This document shows positions 21,601-28,497 of a stretch of DNA of 30,130 nt, one piece after another. Location: assembly GCA_964435085.1 (NCBI GenBank), contig CAYSXQ010000013.1, positions 1-30,130 of the forward strand, read 5' to 3'. The position numbers and the translations under genes were made by a program. This stretch comes from UBA917 sp964435085 (GTDB taxonomy: Bacteria; Patescibacteriota; Patescibacteriia; Patescibacteriales; Patescibacteriaceae). How positions within the stretch are numbered: the stretch's first letter is position 1; the number at the start of each line of letters is the position of its first letter. Under the pieces are notes generated by a model, which did no database searches, had not been told where the DNA came from, and saw only the letters and a list, made by a program, of their open reading frames with translations.

Positions 21601-22611
21601 GGTGGTGTGGCCGGACAAGACGACATCACACAGGGTCTACCTCGTGTTGAAGAAATCTTTGAATCACGATCACCAAAGAAGCGCGCTTATGTGTCTGATG
21701 TGGCTGGTGTAGTCAGCATCGATCTTGGTAACAAGGAAGATTCTCGACCACTATCCTCTCGTGATAAGATTGTTCGTGTCGCTTACGAAGGTGAGGACTA
21801 TGACAAATATCTCTTCACTGAAGTGATTAAGGAAGCGAAGAAGAAGCCAGAACTCTTGGTCGCCGCTGGTGACAAGGTGAAGGCTAATCAAGTGCTCTTC
21901 CAGCACGCTGGTAATGAAGTGAAGGCGAAGCGTTCTGGCACTGTCAGTATTGAAAAGAATTGTGTGAAGATTGGTGTCAAAGCTGATAAGTCTAAGGAGT
22001 ATGTCATTCCTCGTGGCTTTACTATCTTGGTTAATGAAGGTCAGATGATTGAAGTTGGTCATCAGCTAACTGAAGGTAGCCTTGATTTGCGTCAGCTCTA
22101 CGAACTGAAAGGTATTATCGAAACTCAGAAGTATATCGTCAAAGAAATTCAGTATGTTTACGCCAGTCAGGGTCAGCCTCTCAACGATAAGCATATTGAA
22201 ATCATCGCTCGTCAGATGTTCTCTCGTGTCGAGATTGCAGCGAGCAACGAAACAGAATTGATGGAAGGTGAAGTTGTAGAGAAGTCTATCTTTGATCGAG
22301 TGAACCGTGAGGCAATTGAGGCTGGTAAAGAACCAGCAACTGGTAATCAATTGGTAATGGGTATGTCGAAAGTTTCTCTTTCCACTAACTCTTTCCTTTC
22401 AGCTGCTTCCTTCCAAGAAACTTCTCGCGTCCTCATCGAAGCTGCTATTACTGGTAAGATTGATCGCCTTGAGGGTCTTAAGGAAAACGTTATTATCGGT
22501 CGTCCGATTCCAGCTGGTACTGGCTTCATGCGCGACATGGACAAAGCTTTTGCAAATGAAGAGTCTGCAGCAGAAGCTTTGACACCAGAACTAGAAGTAG
22601 AAATTGTCTAA
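18643..22611 (+). CDS. rpoC: DNA-directed RNA polymerase subunit beta'
   Basis: 1322 aa. The N-terminal zinc site uses Cys63, Cys65, Cys78 and Cys81 (CHCGKYKK, then CEKC). The catalytic NADFDGDQ lies at 535-542 with the three Mg-binding Asp at 537, 539 and 541. The bridge-helix/trigger-loop region includes [21 protein letters not shown]. The second zinc site involves the DCETNEG Cys and [11 protein letters not shown]. A Lys/Glu-rich segment at about 145-235, likely coiled-coil, is an expansion in the clamp region. It is cotranscribed with rpoB and ends at a strong terminator. Confidence 0.98.
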   Translation: [1322 protein letters not shown]

Positions 22612-22628
22612 AATAATTTCTTAGAAAT

Positions 22629-22665
22629 AAAAAAATAATCAGCACGGTGCTGATTATTTTTTTAT
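22629..22665 (+). terminator. Terminator of the rpoBC operon
   Basis: Near-perfect palindrome AATAATCAGC-ACGGT-GCTGATTATT flanked by an A run and a seven-T run (stem arms about 22629-22643 and 22649-22663). Confidence 0.93.
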
Positions 22666-22708
22666 TTGTTTTGTCAGTGCAAAAATACTTTTCGTGAAAT
22701 CAAATTTA

Positions 22709-22747
22709 TGATATAATGTAATTACATTAATCAGACGCGTTGCGTCT
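22709..22747 (+). promoter_or_regulatory. Extended -10 promoter and leader hairpin of the H1-like gene
   Basis: TGaTATAAT (TG 22709-22710, box 22712-22717) with no clear -35 box. The leader of about 36 nt contains a perfect hairpin AGACGC-GTT-GCGTCT (22733-22747) 12 nt before the ATG, followed by an A-rich stretch instead of a Shine-Dalgarno site. The hairpin may protect the mRNA 5' end or control translation. Confidence 0.6.
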
Positions 22748-22759
22748 TAATAAAAAAAT

Positions 22760-22942
22760 ATGCCAACAAAGAAGAAGGCAGCTCCTAAGAAAGCTGTAAA
22801 GAGGGCAGCCCCTAAGAAGGCTGTGAAGCGAACTGTGAAGAAGGCTGTTAAGAAGACCGTAAAGAAAGCAGCTCCTAAAAAGGCTGTGAAGCGTGCGGCT
22901 CCTAAGCGCAAGGCTGCTAAGAAGACTGCTAAAAAGAAATAA
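22760..22942 (+). CDS. Histone H1-like Lys/Ala/Pro-rich DNA-binding protein
   Basis: 60 aa made almost only of Lys, Ala, Arg, Pro, Val and Thr. 25 Lys and 4 Arg give 29 basic residues, with none acidic. The unit AAPKKAVKR occurs at 7-15, 16-24 and 37-45, with shorter TVKK/AVKK units between (25-36) and a variant AAPKRKAAKK near the end. This is the composition of eukaryote-H1-like bacterial nucleoid proteins (HctB-type, AlgP tail), which bind and compact DNA. The DNA repeats are close to exact, so copy number may vary between strains. It is monocistronic with its own promoter and terminator. Confidence 0.85.
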   Translation: MPTKKKAAPKKAVKRAAPKKAVKRTVKKAVKKTVKKAAPKKAVKRAAPKRKAAKKTAKKK

Positions 22943-22952
22943 TTTATTTCTT

Positions 22953-22992
22953 AAATAAAAACTCTCGACACTGTTCGAGAGTTTTTATTTTT
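22953..22992 (+). terminator. Terminator of the H1-like gene
   Basis: Perfect 16-bp stem 22953-22968 / 22975-22990 (core ACTCTCGA/TCGAGAGT), loop CACTGT, ending in a T-rich run. It can act in both directions. Confidence 0.93.
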
Positions 22993-23084
22993 TGACGAAA
23001 AATTTTTTTGATATTTTTTATAACTGTTGATAAGTTGGTTGGTGAAAAAATAGAGAGTGAATTGTTTTTTTAAAATTTGGTCGT

Positions 23085-23113
23085 TTGCTTTGTTTTTAGT
23101 TTATGAATATACT
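23085..23113 (+). promoter_or_regulatory. Promoter of the crtI-like/ubiB/DUF2834 operon
   Basis: TTGCTT (23085-23090), a 17-bp spacer, TATACT (23108-23113). AAAGAGG about 12 nt before the ATG at 23133 can serve as a Shine-Dalgarno site. Confidence 0.6.
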
Positions 23114-23132
23114 AAAGAGGTAAAATAAATTT

Positions 23133-24605
23133 ATGAATAAAAAGAAAATTATAATAGTGGGAGCTGGTCCTGGCGGTTTAACAGCGGCGATGATCTTGGC
23201 TAAACAGGGTCACGAAGTGGTGATTTATGAAAAACAAAATTATATTGGCGGTCGAACTTCGCCGCATAAGATCGGTGATTTTACTTTTGAGCTCGGTCCA
23301 ACTTTTGTGATGTTACCAAAGATATTTGAAGAAGTTTTTGCTTTGGCTGGCAAGAAATTTTCTGACTATGTGCAGATGAAGCGCTTGGATATTTTGTATG
23401 GATTGCACTTTGATGATGGTCGCTACTTCCCGGTCTATTTTAATAAGAAGAAATTAAAGAAAGAGATAGCGAGGTTATTTCCTGGTGATGAGCTAGGCTA
23501 TGATCGCTATATGGCTGAACAAAAAATTAAATTTGAGAAGATGTATCCTTGCTTGCAAGTACCTTATTCTAATTTGAAAAGCTATTTGTCGCCGAAGTTG
23601 CTCTCCGCGATTCCTTACATGCAATTGTTTAGTTCGCTTTATGATGTTTTGACTAAATACTTTAAGTATCACGAGATGAGAATTGCCATGACTTTTCAAG
23701 CTAAGTATTTAGGTATGTCACCTTGGACTTGTCCGGGTCCTTTTTCAATCTTGTCTTATATCGAACACGCCTTTGGTGTTTATCATCCGATTGGTGGTGT
23801 ACATAAACTGACTGAAGCGATGGCGAAGGTGGCGCTAGAAAATGGTGCTCAAATCAAATTGCAGCAAGGTGTTGGTCAGCTGTTGGTTGAGGATGGTCGG
23901 GCAGCTGGTGTGAAATTGGAGAGCGGTAAGATTGTACGTGCTGATCAGGTGATTATGAACGCTGATTTTGGTACGGCCATGACCAAATTAGTGCCAGAGT
24001 CAGCTAGGCCTAGTTGGACTGATAAGAAGCTAACTAAGCGACCTTTTTCTTGTTCAACCTTTATGATTTATTTGGGGCTGAAGAAAAAATATAATTTTGA
24101 TCATCATAATATATTTTTTGCAGCTGACTACAAAAAGAATATTGAGCAGATCTTCAAGAAAGGTACTTTGCCAGAGGATCCATCTTTTTATGTGCAAAAC
24201 GCCTCGGTGACTGACGATAGTTTGGCGCCAGCTGGTAAGTCGACAATTTATGTCTTGGTGCCAGTGCCAAATTTAGAAGCGGGTATTGATTGGGATAAAG
24301 AAAAAATGCGTTATCGTGATTTGGTGCTGGATAAGATTGCGGCAAAGACGCCGATGAAAGATATTCGAGAGCAGATTGAGGTGGAGGAGATTATCACTCC
24401 AAGACAGTGGCGGGACGACAAGTATGTCTATAAGGGAGCGGTCTTTAATTTGGCGCATACCTTAGGACAGATGCTTTATTTGAGGCCACATAATCAATTT
24501 GAGGATATTCCTGGCTTGTATATTGTGGGCGGTGGTACGCATCCAGGTAGTGGGCTACCAACGATTGTCGAATCTGGTCGTATCGTGGCGGCAATGATTA
24601 AATAA
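23133..24605 (+). CDS. CrtI-type FAD-dependent phytoene desaturase/carotenoid oxidoreductase family protein
   Basis: 490 aa, full length for the family. The N-terminal FAD-binding fold has GAGPGG (10-15), Glu33 for ribose binding and GGRT (39-42). FELGPTFVM (52-60) matches the CrtI/CrtN GPT motif. YHPIGGVHKLTEAM and the C-terminal LYIVGGGTHPGSGLPTIVESGR are also family signatures. Members desaturate, saturate or isomerise carotenoids and related polyprenyl chains at the membrane. No phytoene synthase or prenyltransferase is in the window, so the substrate is unknown. It heads an operon with a UbiB-like kinase 13 bp downstream. The specific gene symbol is left open because CrtI, CrtN and CrtO cannot be told apart here. 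Confidence 0.88.
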   Translation: MNKKKIIIVGAGPGGLTAAMILAKQGHEVVIYEKQNYIGGRTSPHKIGDFTFELGPTFVMLPKIFEEVFALAGKKFSDYVQMKRLDILYGLHFDDGRYFPVYFNKKKLKKEIARLFPGDELGYDRYMAEQKIKFEKMYPCLQVPYSNLKSYLSPKLLSAIPYMQLFSSLYDVLTKYFKYHEMRIAMTFQAKYLGMSPWTCPGPFSILSYIEHAFGVYHPIGGVHKLTEAMAKVALENGAQIKLQQGVGQLLVEDGRAAGVKLESGKIVRADQVIMNADFGTAMTKLVPESARPSWTDKKLTKRPFSCSTFMIYLGLKKKYNFDHHNIFFAADYKKNIEQIFKKGTLPEDPSFYVQNASVTDDSLAPAGKSTIYVLVPVPNLEAGIDWDKEKMRYRDLVLDKIAAKTPMKDIREQIEVEEIITPRQWRDDKYVYKGAVFNLAHTLGQMLYLRPHNQFEDIPGLYIVGGGTHPGSGLPTIVESGRIVAAMIK

Positions 24606-24618
24606 ATTAATTTAACTT

Positions 24619-25827
24619 ATGAATATCTATCAGTCCTTGTCCTTGATCTATCAATTGTACTACAAACAGGGGCTACCAGACATCAAAAAGATTCAGTCTT
24701 ATGGACTACTGGCGGTGAAGATTGGTCAGATTCATGCTTTGCGACTAGATTTTTTGTCAGCAGAAAAATGCCAGGAATTATCTAAGCTGTATCGGAGTAA
24801 CATAGCCTTGCCAGCTGAAGAAATAGCATCTTTGCTTTCTAGTCAGGGTGGGGTTGGTTTTTTGAAAAATTTTGCTAGTATCGCTACTAAGCCACTGGCT
24901 GTTGCGTCAGTTGGTCAGGTGTATCAGGCGCAACTGACAGCTGGTGAAGAGGTGGTGATTAAGGTCATTAAGTCTAAATTCAAGAAAAACTTTAAACGTG
25001 ATGTCGTGCGCGTGAGACGATTTTTTAAATTGGCTTTGTGGTTTAATCATCGACTTAAGGGAGTTGGCAATCCCTTGGGTATACTTGATGATATTGAAGC
25101 TTATACTTTGACAGAGCTTGATTTACGTAATGAGGCTAAAGGTGCTAAAACCTTACAGACAATCTTTGCTAAATATCAAGATAAGTTTGATCTATCAATG
25201 CTTAGTTTTCAGAAAATATACACTAAGCTGTCTGGTGAAAATATTTTGGTATCAGAATTTATTGAAGCGCCAACGGTTGATGAGCTTTTGACTGCTGGTA
25301 AGTTTACTTATGAGGATATGTTGAAGCTATTTTACTTGCAAGGATTTTATATTTTCATTGCTGGTAAGTTTCATGGTGATATTCATCCAGGTAATGTGCT
25401 TTATGACGGTCGGCAGTTTTATTTTGTGGATATGGCTTTTGTGGGTGAGGTGGGTGAGCGTATCCGTAAGGGATTATTTTTCTTTTTTGAAGCTTTGTCG
25501 CGCTATGACTATGAGGAATGTGCTAAGTATTTAAATCAAATGGCTGAGTCGGGCATCAGCGGTAAGCAGTTTGAGAAATTTAAAGCTGAATTTATGAAAA
25601 TCTATGCTGATTTTAAGGATAGCACGGTTAGTCAGGTGTCTTTGACTAAGCAGATGATGCTCACTATTAAGCTTGGTGTTAATTCTGGCATGGTGTTTGA
25701 AAAGGGGATATTCGCCATTATCCGTAGCTTGATGTATCTTGATGGTATGGTCCTCAAGTGTAATCCGGAGGCGATTTTGATGCATGATATGCGTAAATTT
25801 GTTGAAGCTTATAAAAAAGAAATTTAA
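24619..25827 (+). CDS. ABC1/UbiB-family atypical kinase-like protein
   Basis: 402 aa. Family hallmarks are the N-terminal KIGQ motif (34-37), the Ala-rich loop ASVGQVYQAQL (96-106) in place of a glycine-rich loop, Lys115 in VVIKVIK, the ELDLRNEA helix (about 166-173) and the catalytic loop HGDIHPGN (252-259). The metal-binding DFG position reads DMA (271-273), and the C-terminal membrane helices of UbiB are not obvious. Known relatives support ubiquinone and other isoprenoid lipid pathways as ATPases. Here it sits between a carotenoid-type desaturase and a DUF2834 protein, pointing to isoprenoid lipid or pigment handling (inference). Confidence 0.88.
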   Translation: MNIYQSLSLIYQLYYKQGLPDIKKIQSYGLLAVKIGQIHALRLDFLSAEKCQELSKLYRSNIALPAEEIASLLSSQGGVGFLKNFASIATKPLAVASVGQVYQAQLTAGEEVVIKVIKSKFKKNFKRDVVRVRRFFKLALWFNHRLKGVGNPLGILDDIEAYTLTELDLRNEAKGAKTLQTIFAKYQDKFDLSMLSFQKIYTKLSGENILVSEFIEAPTVDELLTAGKFTYEDMLKLFYLQGFYIFIAGKFHGDIHPGNVLYDGRQFYFVDMAFVGEVGERIRKGLFFFFEALSRYDYEECAKYLNQMAESGISGKQFEKFKAEFMKIYADFKDSTVSQVSLTKQMMLTIKLGVNSGMVFEKGIFAIIRSLMYLDGMVLKCNPEAILMHDMRKFVEAYKKEI

Positions 25828-25831
25828 TAAG

Positions 25832-26149
25832 ATGAATATGAACAAAAAAATTTATTTGATATTAGCCATAATTGGGGCGATTTTGCCTTATACGCAGTTT
25901 GTGCCCTGGTCGATGGCTAATGGTTTTGATTTGGCTAAGATGGGTGCGGAGATGTTTGCTAATCAGATTGCTAGTGGCATTGCTATTGACGCGCTGACGG
26001 CAGCTGCAATTCTCTTTGTTTTTATTGGTTTAGAGCAAAGACGTCGACCTGTTAAGTATTTTTATTTGCCAATTATTGGAACTTTTGTGTTTGGTCTAGC
26101 CTTTGCTTTGCCACTGTATTTGTATTTGCGAGAAGAATCGGCTGACTAA
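25832..26149 (+). CDS. DUF2834-type small membrane protein
   Basis: 105 aa with three hydrophobic helices, ending LPLYLYLREE. The pattern FVPWSMANGFDL, ASGIAIDALTAAAILFVFIG and FALPLYLYLRE fits DUF2834, a family of unknown function I associate with carotenoid and photosynthesis-related neighbourhoods (recalled). The start is the ATG at 25832, 4 bp after the ubiB stop; a second ATG follows two codons later. A longer frame from 25784 would overlap ubiB. It is the last gene of the crtI-like operon, and no terminator is visible after it. Confidence 0.75.
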   Translation: MNMNKKIYLILAIIGAILPYTQFVPWSMANGFDLAKMGAEMFANQIASGIAIDALTAAAILFVFIGLEQRRRPVKYFYLPIIGTFVFGLAFALPLYLYLREESAD

Positions 26150-26206
26150 TAGCTTGAAGAAATTTTATTATTCTGCGTATTTGTTTTTGGTGGTTATTTT
26201 TAGTTC

Positions 26207-26785
26207 ATGCTTGATAATACTCACATTGATCAATTAAATGACCAGGAATTGGTCTTATTAACTTTGGAAAACCAGGGTTATTTTGCCTACCTAATTGATC
26301 GCTATAAAGCAAAATTGTTTCGTTATATTAAGCGCCTAAGTAATGTCAGTAATGAAGAAGCGGAAGATATTTTGCAAGATGTGTTTCTTAAAACTTATTT
26401 AAATCTTAATTCTTTTACAACTAGCTTGAAATTTTCTTCATGGATTTATGCGATTGCTCATAATCAGGTGATTAGTAATTTTCGTAAGATTAAGGCTCGA
26501 CCAGAGGGCTCGAGTGTAACAATTGATCTGGGTTTATCTGATGCCCTGGCCTCGGATCTGAATATTGAGAAGGTGACTGATAGTAAATTACTAGCTGAAA
26601 GAGTGGCCAAAGCCTTGGCTAAATTGAAGCCGAAATATCGAGAAATATTGATTTTGAAATATTTGGAAGAGAAAAATTATCAAGAGATGTCTGATATTAT
26701 CAAAAAACCAATGGGTACAGTAGCCTCGATGCTAAATACGGCTCGTGGTGAATTTAAAAAAGTTATGGAGAGTGATAAAATCTAA
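26207..26785 (+). CDS. ECF-type RNA polymerase sigma factor
   Basis: 192 aa. Region 2 (about 20-97) includes the core-binding EAEDILQDVFLKTY and the promoter-melting FSSWIYAIAHNQVISNFRK. Region 4 (about 130-190) contains LKPKYREILILKYLEEKNYQE and the helix-turn-helix MGTVASMLNTARGEFKK. Regions 1.2 and 3 are missing, as in ECF (group 4) sigmas. The next gene, 4 bp downstream, encodes a membrane protein, the usual place for the anti-sigma factor. No GAAC/CGTC-type ECF promoter was found before this gene or before the secreted protein gene downstream. Confidence 0.93.
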   Translation: MLDNTHIDQLNDQELVLLTLENQGYFAYLIDRYKAKLFRYIKRLSNVSNEEAEDILQDVFLKTYLNLNSFTTSLKFSSWIYAIAHNQVISNFRKIKARPEGSSVTIDLGLSDALASDLNIEKVTDSKLLAERVAKALAKLKPKYREILILKYLEEKNYQEMSDIIKKPMGTVASMLNTARGEFKKVMESDKI

Positions 26786-26789
26786 TCAT

Positions 26790-27728
26790 ATGATGAGTGA
26801 CGAGAAGTTTAATGAAACTTTGTTAAAAAAAATTAAAGATCAAAAAATTAAGCCTGTGCCGAAATGGCGTTTTTCTTTGCGTAATATTTTGATTTGGTTT
26901 TTTGGATTTTTGTCTTTGTTGCTGGGGGCGATGTCTGTGTCGCTGATTATTTATTTGCAACAGTTTGATGAGTTGGCTATGTATCAGCAGATGGACGCTC
27001 GGACGCTGGATTTGATTGCGGTGATGGTGCCCTTATTTTGGTTTATTTCCTTCATGATTTTTTTGCTGGCGATTTATTTTAATGTGAAAAAGACTGAGCG
27101 AGGTTATCGTTATCGACCGATTTATATTTTGGCAGCTTCATTGATTCTTAGTGTGTTGCTGGGAGCTATGTTCCATCTGGTGGGCTTGGGAGAGCAGATG
27201 GATGATTGGCTCTCCGAGCGAGCGCCATATTATGATCGGGTAATGAGTCCGCATCTACACTATTGGTCTAATCCAGAGCGAGGGCGTTTGATTGGAATGG
27301 TTAGCTCAGAGATGGTGGATGATAATTTTACCTTAATGAGTGTTGATCAGGGTGAGTGGCAAGTGTTTTTTGAATCTAACAAGGATGAACCTGTGCCGGT
27401 GATTAAGCAGGGTGCGCCGGTGCGTTGTCTGGGTACAAAGATTGCGGAGCGTAAGTTTATAGCGCGACAGATTTTGCCGGTGATGCTAGGTAAGAAGTTT
27501 TTTAATCGAGCAGAAGCTCCTTGTGCTATGAAAAAGATGGGTAAGCCAGGGGCTTGTACGCAAGCTGAGAGAATTTTGACTGTTAGCAGGCTGAAAGTTT
27601 TGATTGCTCAGAACTTGCTCGCTAACAAAGAGGAGGTGAAAGAAATTGTGAAGACTGATCCGAGGGCGATGATGGAGCTCAATGCTTTGCAACTGGATAG
27701 AGAGACTATGTCGAAGATTTTGGAGTAA
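26790..27728 (+). CDS. Three-helix membrane protein, possible anti-sigma factor
   Basis: 312 aa from the ATG at 26790, 4 bp after the sigma stop. Residues 1-31 are basic and cytosolic. Transmembrane helices lie at about 32-56, 74-98 and 109-133, and the rest is predicted outside. The outer part has a compact beta-like segment (GRLIGMVSSEMVDDNFTLM, then VIKQGAPVRCLGTK), which could be an OB-like fold, and a Lys-rich helical end. No ZAS zinc motif (HxxxCxxC) is present, so it is not a classical anti-sigma domain. The anti-sigma role is inferred from gene order alone. Confidence 0.75.
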   Translation: MMSDEKFNETLLKKIKDQKIKPVPKWRFSLRNILIWFFGFLSLLLGAMSVSLIIYLQQFDELAMYQQMDARTLDLIAVMVPLFWFISFMIFLLAIYFNVKKTERGYRYRPIYILAASLILSVLLGAMFHLVGLGEQMDDWLSERAPYYDRVMSPHLHYWSNPERGRLIGMVSSEMVDDNFTLMSVDQGEWQVFFESNKDEPVPVIKQGAPVRCLGTKIAERKFIARQILPVMLGKKFFNRAEAPCAMKKMGKPGACTQAERILTVSRLKVLIAQNLLANKEEVKEIVKTDPRAMMELNALQLDRETMSKILE

Positions 27729-27736
27729 AGCTTATT

Positions 27737-27825
27737 TTAATTTCCAATTTCTAATTTCCAATTTCCAAACAATTTCCAAATCACAAGTTTCAATTTCCAA
27801 ATAAATCTTAAATTCCAAAAAAATG
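27737..27825. repeat. AATTTCCAA-type intergenic repeat cluster
   Basis: AATTTCCAA-like units recur at least five times, with variants such as AATTTCTAATTTCC and TTCCAAATAAAT. The last is shared with the inverted repeat at 14551-14580. It is non-coding. Confidence 0.6.
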
Positions 27826-27876
27826 AAGAAAATCAACCAGGTGGCGTAGTAGTTCTTGAAGACATTATTCACTAAA

Positions 27877-27894
27877 CTTCAATTGAAGTATAAA
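27877..27894 (+). promoter_or_regulatory. -10 box with adjacent palindrome before the secreted small protein gene
   Basis: TATAAA (27889-27894) lies 4 bp before the ATG at 27899 and directly follows the perfect palindrome CTTCAATTGAAG (27877-27888), a candidate operator. No good -35 box is visible. This is the real upstream region of the gene printed after the gap. Confidence 0.4.
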
Positions 27895-27898
27895 AGTT

Positions 27899-27947
27899 AT
27901 GAATATGACGAAAACTACTAAGATAATAATCCCGTTATTATTAGCCT
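27899..27947 (+). pseudogene. Apparent truncated first copy of the secreted small protein gene (assembly duplicate)
   Basis: The first 49 bases of the gene at 28054 appear here and run into the gap. The identity covers 55 bp (27893-27947 = 28048-28102). This is best read as an unmerged contig overlap and not a second gene. Confidence 0.7.
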
Positions 27948-28047
27948 NNNNNNNNNNNNNNNNNNNNNNNNNNNNNNNNNNNNNNNNNNNNNNNNNNNNN
28001 NNNNNNNNNNNNNNNNNNNNNNNNNNNNNNNNNNNNNNNNNNNNNNN
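27948..28047. other. Scaffold gap of exactly 100 N
   Basis: Flanked by identical 55-bp sequences at 27893-27947 and 28048-28102. A round 100-N gap with an exact 55-base overlap is typical of scaffolding two de Bruijn graph contigs that share one k-mer. The true gap is probably minus 55 bp. Confidence 0.9.
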
Positions 28048-28053
28048 AAAGTT

Positions 28054-28479
28054 ATGAATATGACGAAAACTACTAAGATAATAATCCCGTTATTATTAGC
28101 CTTTGTATTATTGGCCGCGGCGTCGGCTCCAGTATTTGCTGACTCCGTTGGCCGTAATAAGGGTTCAATGATGATGGGCCATAAAAAGATCAAATTTAAT
28201 AAGGTGGAAATGGAAGCGAAGATGGCTAAGATGAAAGAGCAGCATGCAGCAATGGACAAGGCTTTGACTGAGAATAATTATAATGCTTGGGTGCTAGCTG
28301 TTAAGGCTATGAATCCAGAGTCGCCAATTTTGGCAAAGATTAATGCCACTAATTTCTCAAAGCTAGTGGAGATTCATAATTTGCGTAAGCAGTTAGATGA
28401 TAAAATGACCGAATTAGATATCAAGGAGGTGATGGGCATGATGCATGGCAAGGGTTTTGCTGGTCACTGGCAGAAGTAA
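28054..28479 (+). CDS. Secreted Met/His/Lys-rich small protein
   Basis: 141 aa. The signal peptide (about 1-29) ends in APVFA before DSVGR. The mature part is helical and rich in Met, His and Lys (GSMMMGHKK, MAKMKEQHAAMDKAL, VMGMMHGKGFAGHW). It has a repeat-like stretch ENNYNAWVLAVKAMN followed by INATNFSKLVEIHNLRKQ. Its size, helices and Met/His content recall CpxP/Spy/ZraP-like periplasmic proteins, but homology is not shown. It follows the ECF sigma and membrane protein genes and may be part of the same stress response. Confidence 0.78.
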   Translation: MNMTKTTKIIIPLLLAFVLLAAASAPVFADSVGRNKGSMMMGHKKIKFNKVEMEAKMAKMKEQHAAMDKALTENNYNAWVLAVKAMNPESPILAKINATNFSKLVEIHNLRKQLDDKMTELDIKEVMGMMHGKGFAGHWQK

Positions 28480-28497
28480 ATAAATAAAAATATTGCT

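Noticed and set aside
18697..22544. Open frames of 65-145 aa antisense to rpoC
   Set aside because: They are shadows of rpoC; none has a promoter, SD site or recognisable domain.
22688..22701. parS-like sequence near TTTTCGTGAAATC
   Set aside because: Only one half matches TGTTTCACGTGAAACA and it is not palindromic. No other parS candidate was found.
27899..28102. Tandem duplication of the secreted protein gene
   Set aside because: The duplicated part is exactly 55 bp and ends at a 100-N gap, which points to an assembly overlap and not biology.
27918..28259. Minus-strand open frame running through the N gap
   Set aside because: Its continuity depends on 100 unknown bases, and it is antisense to the secreted small protein gene.
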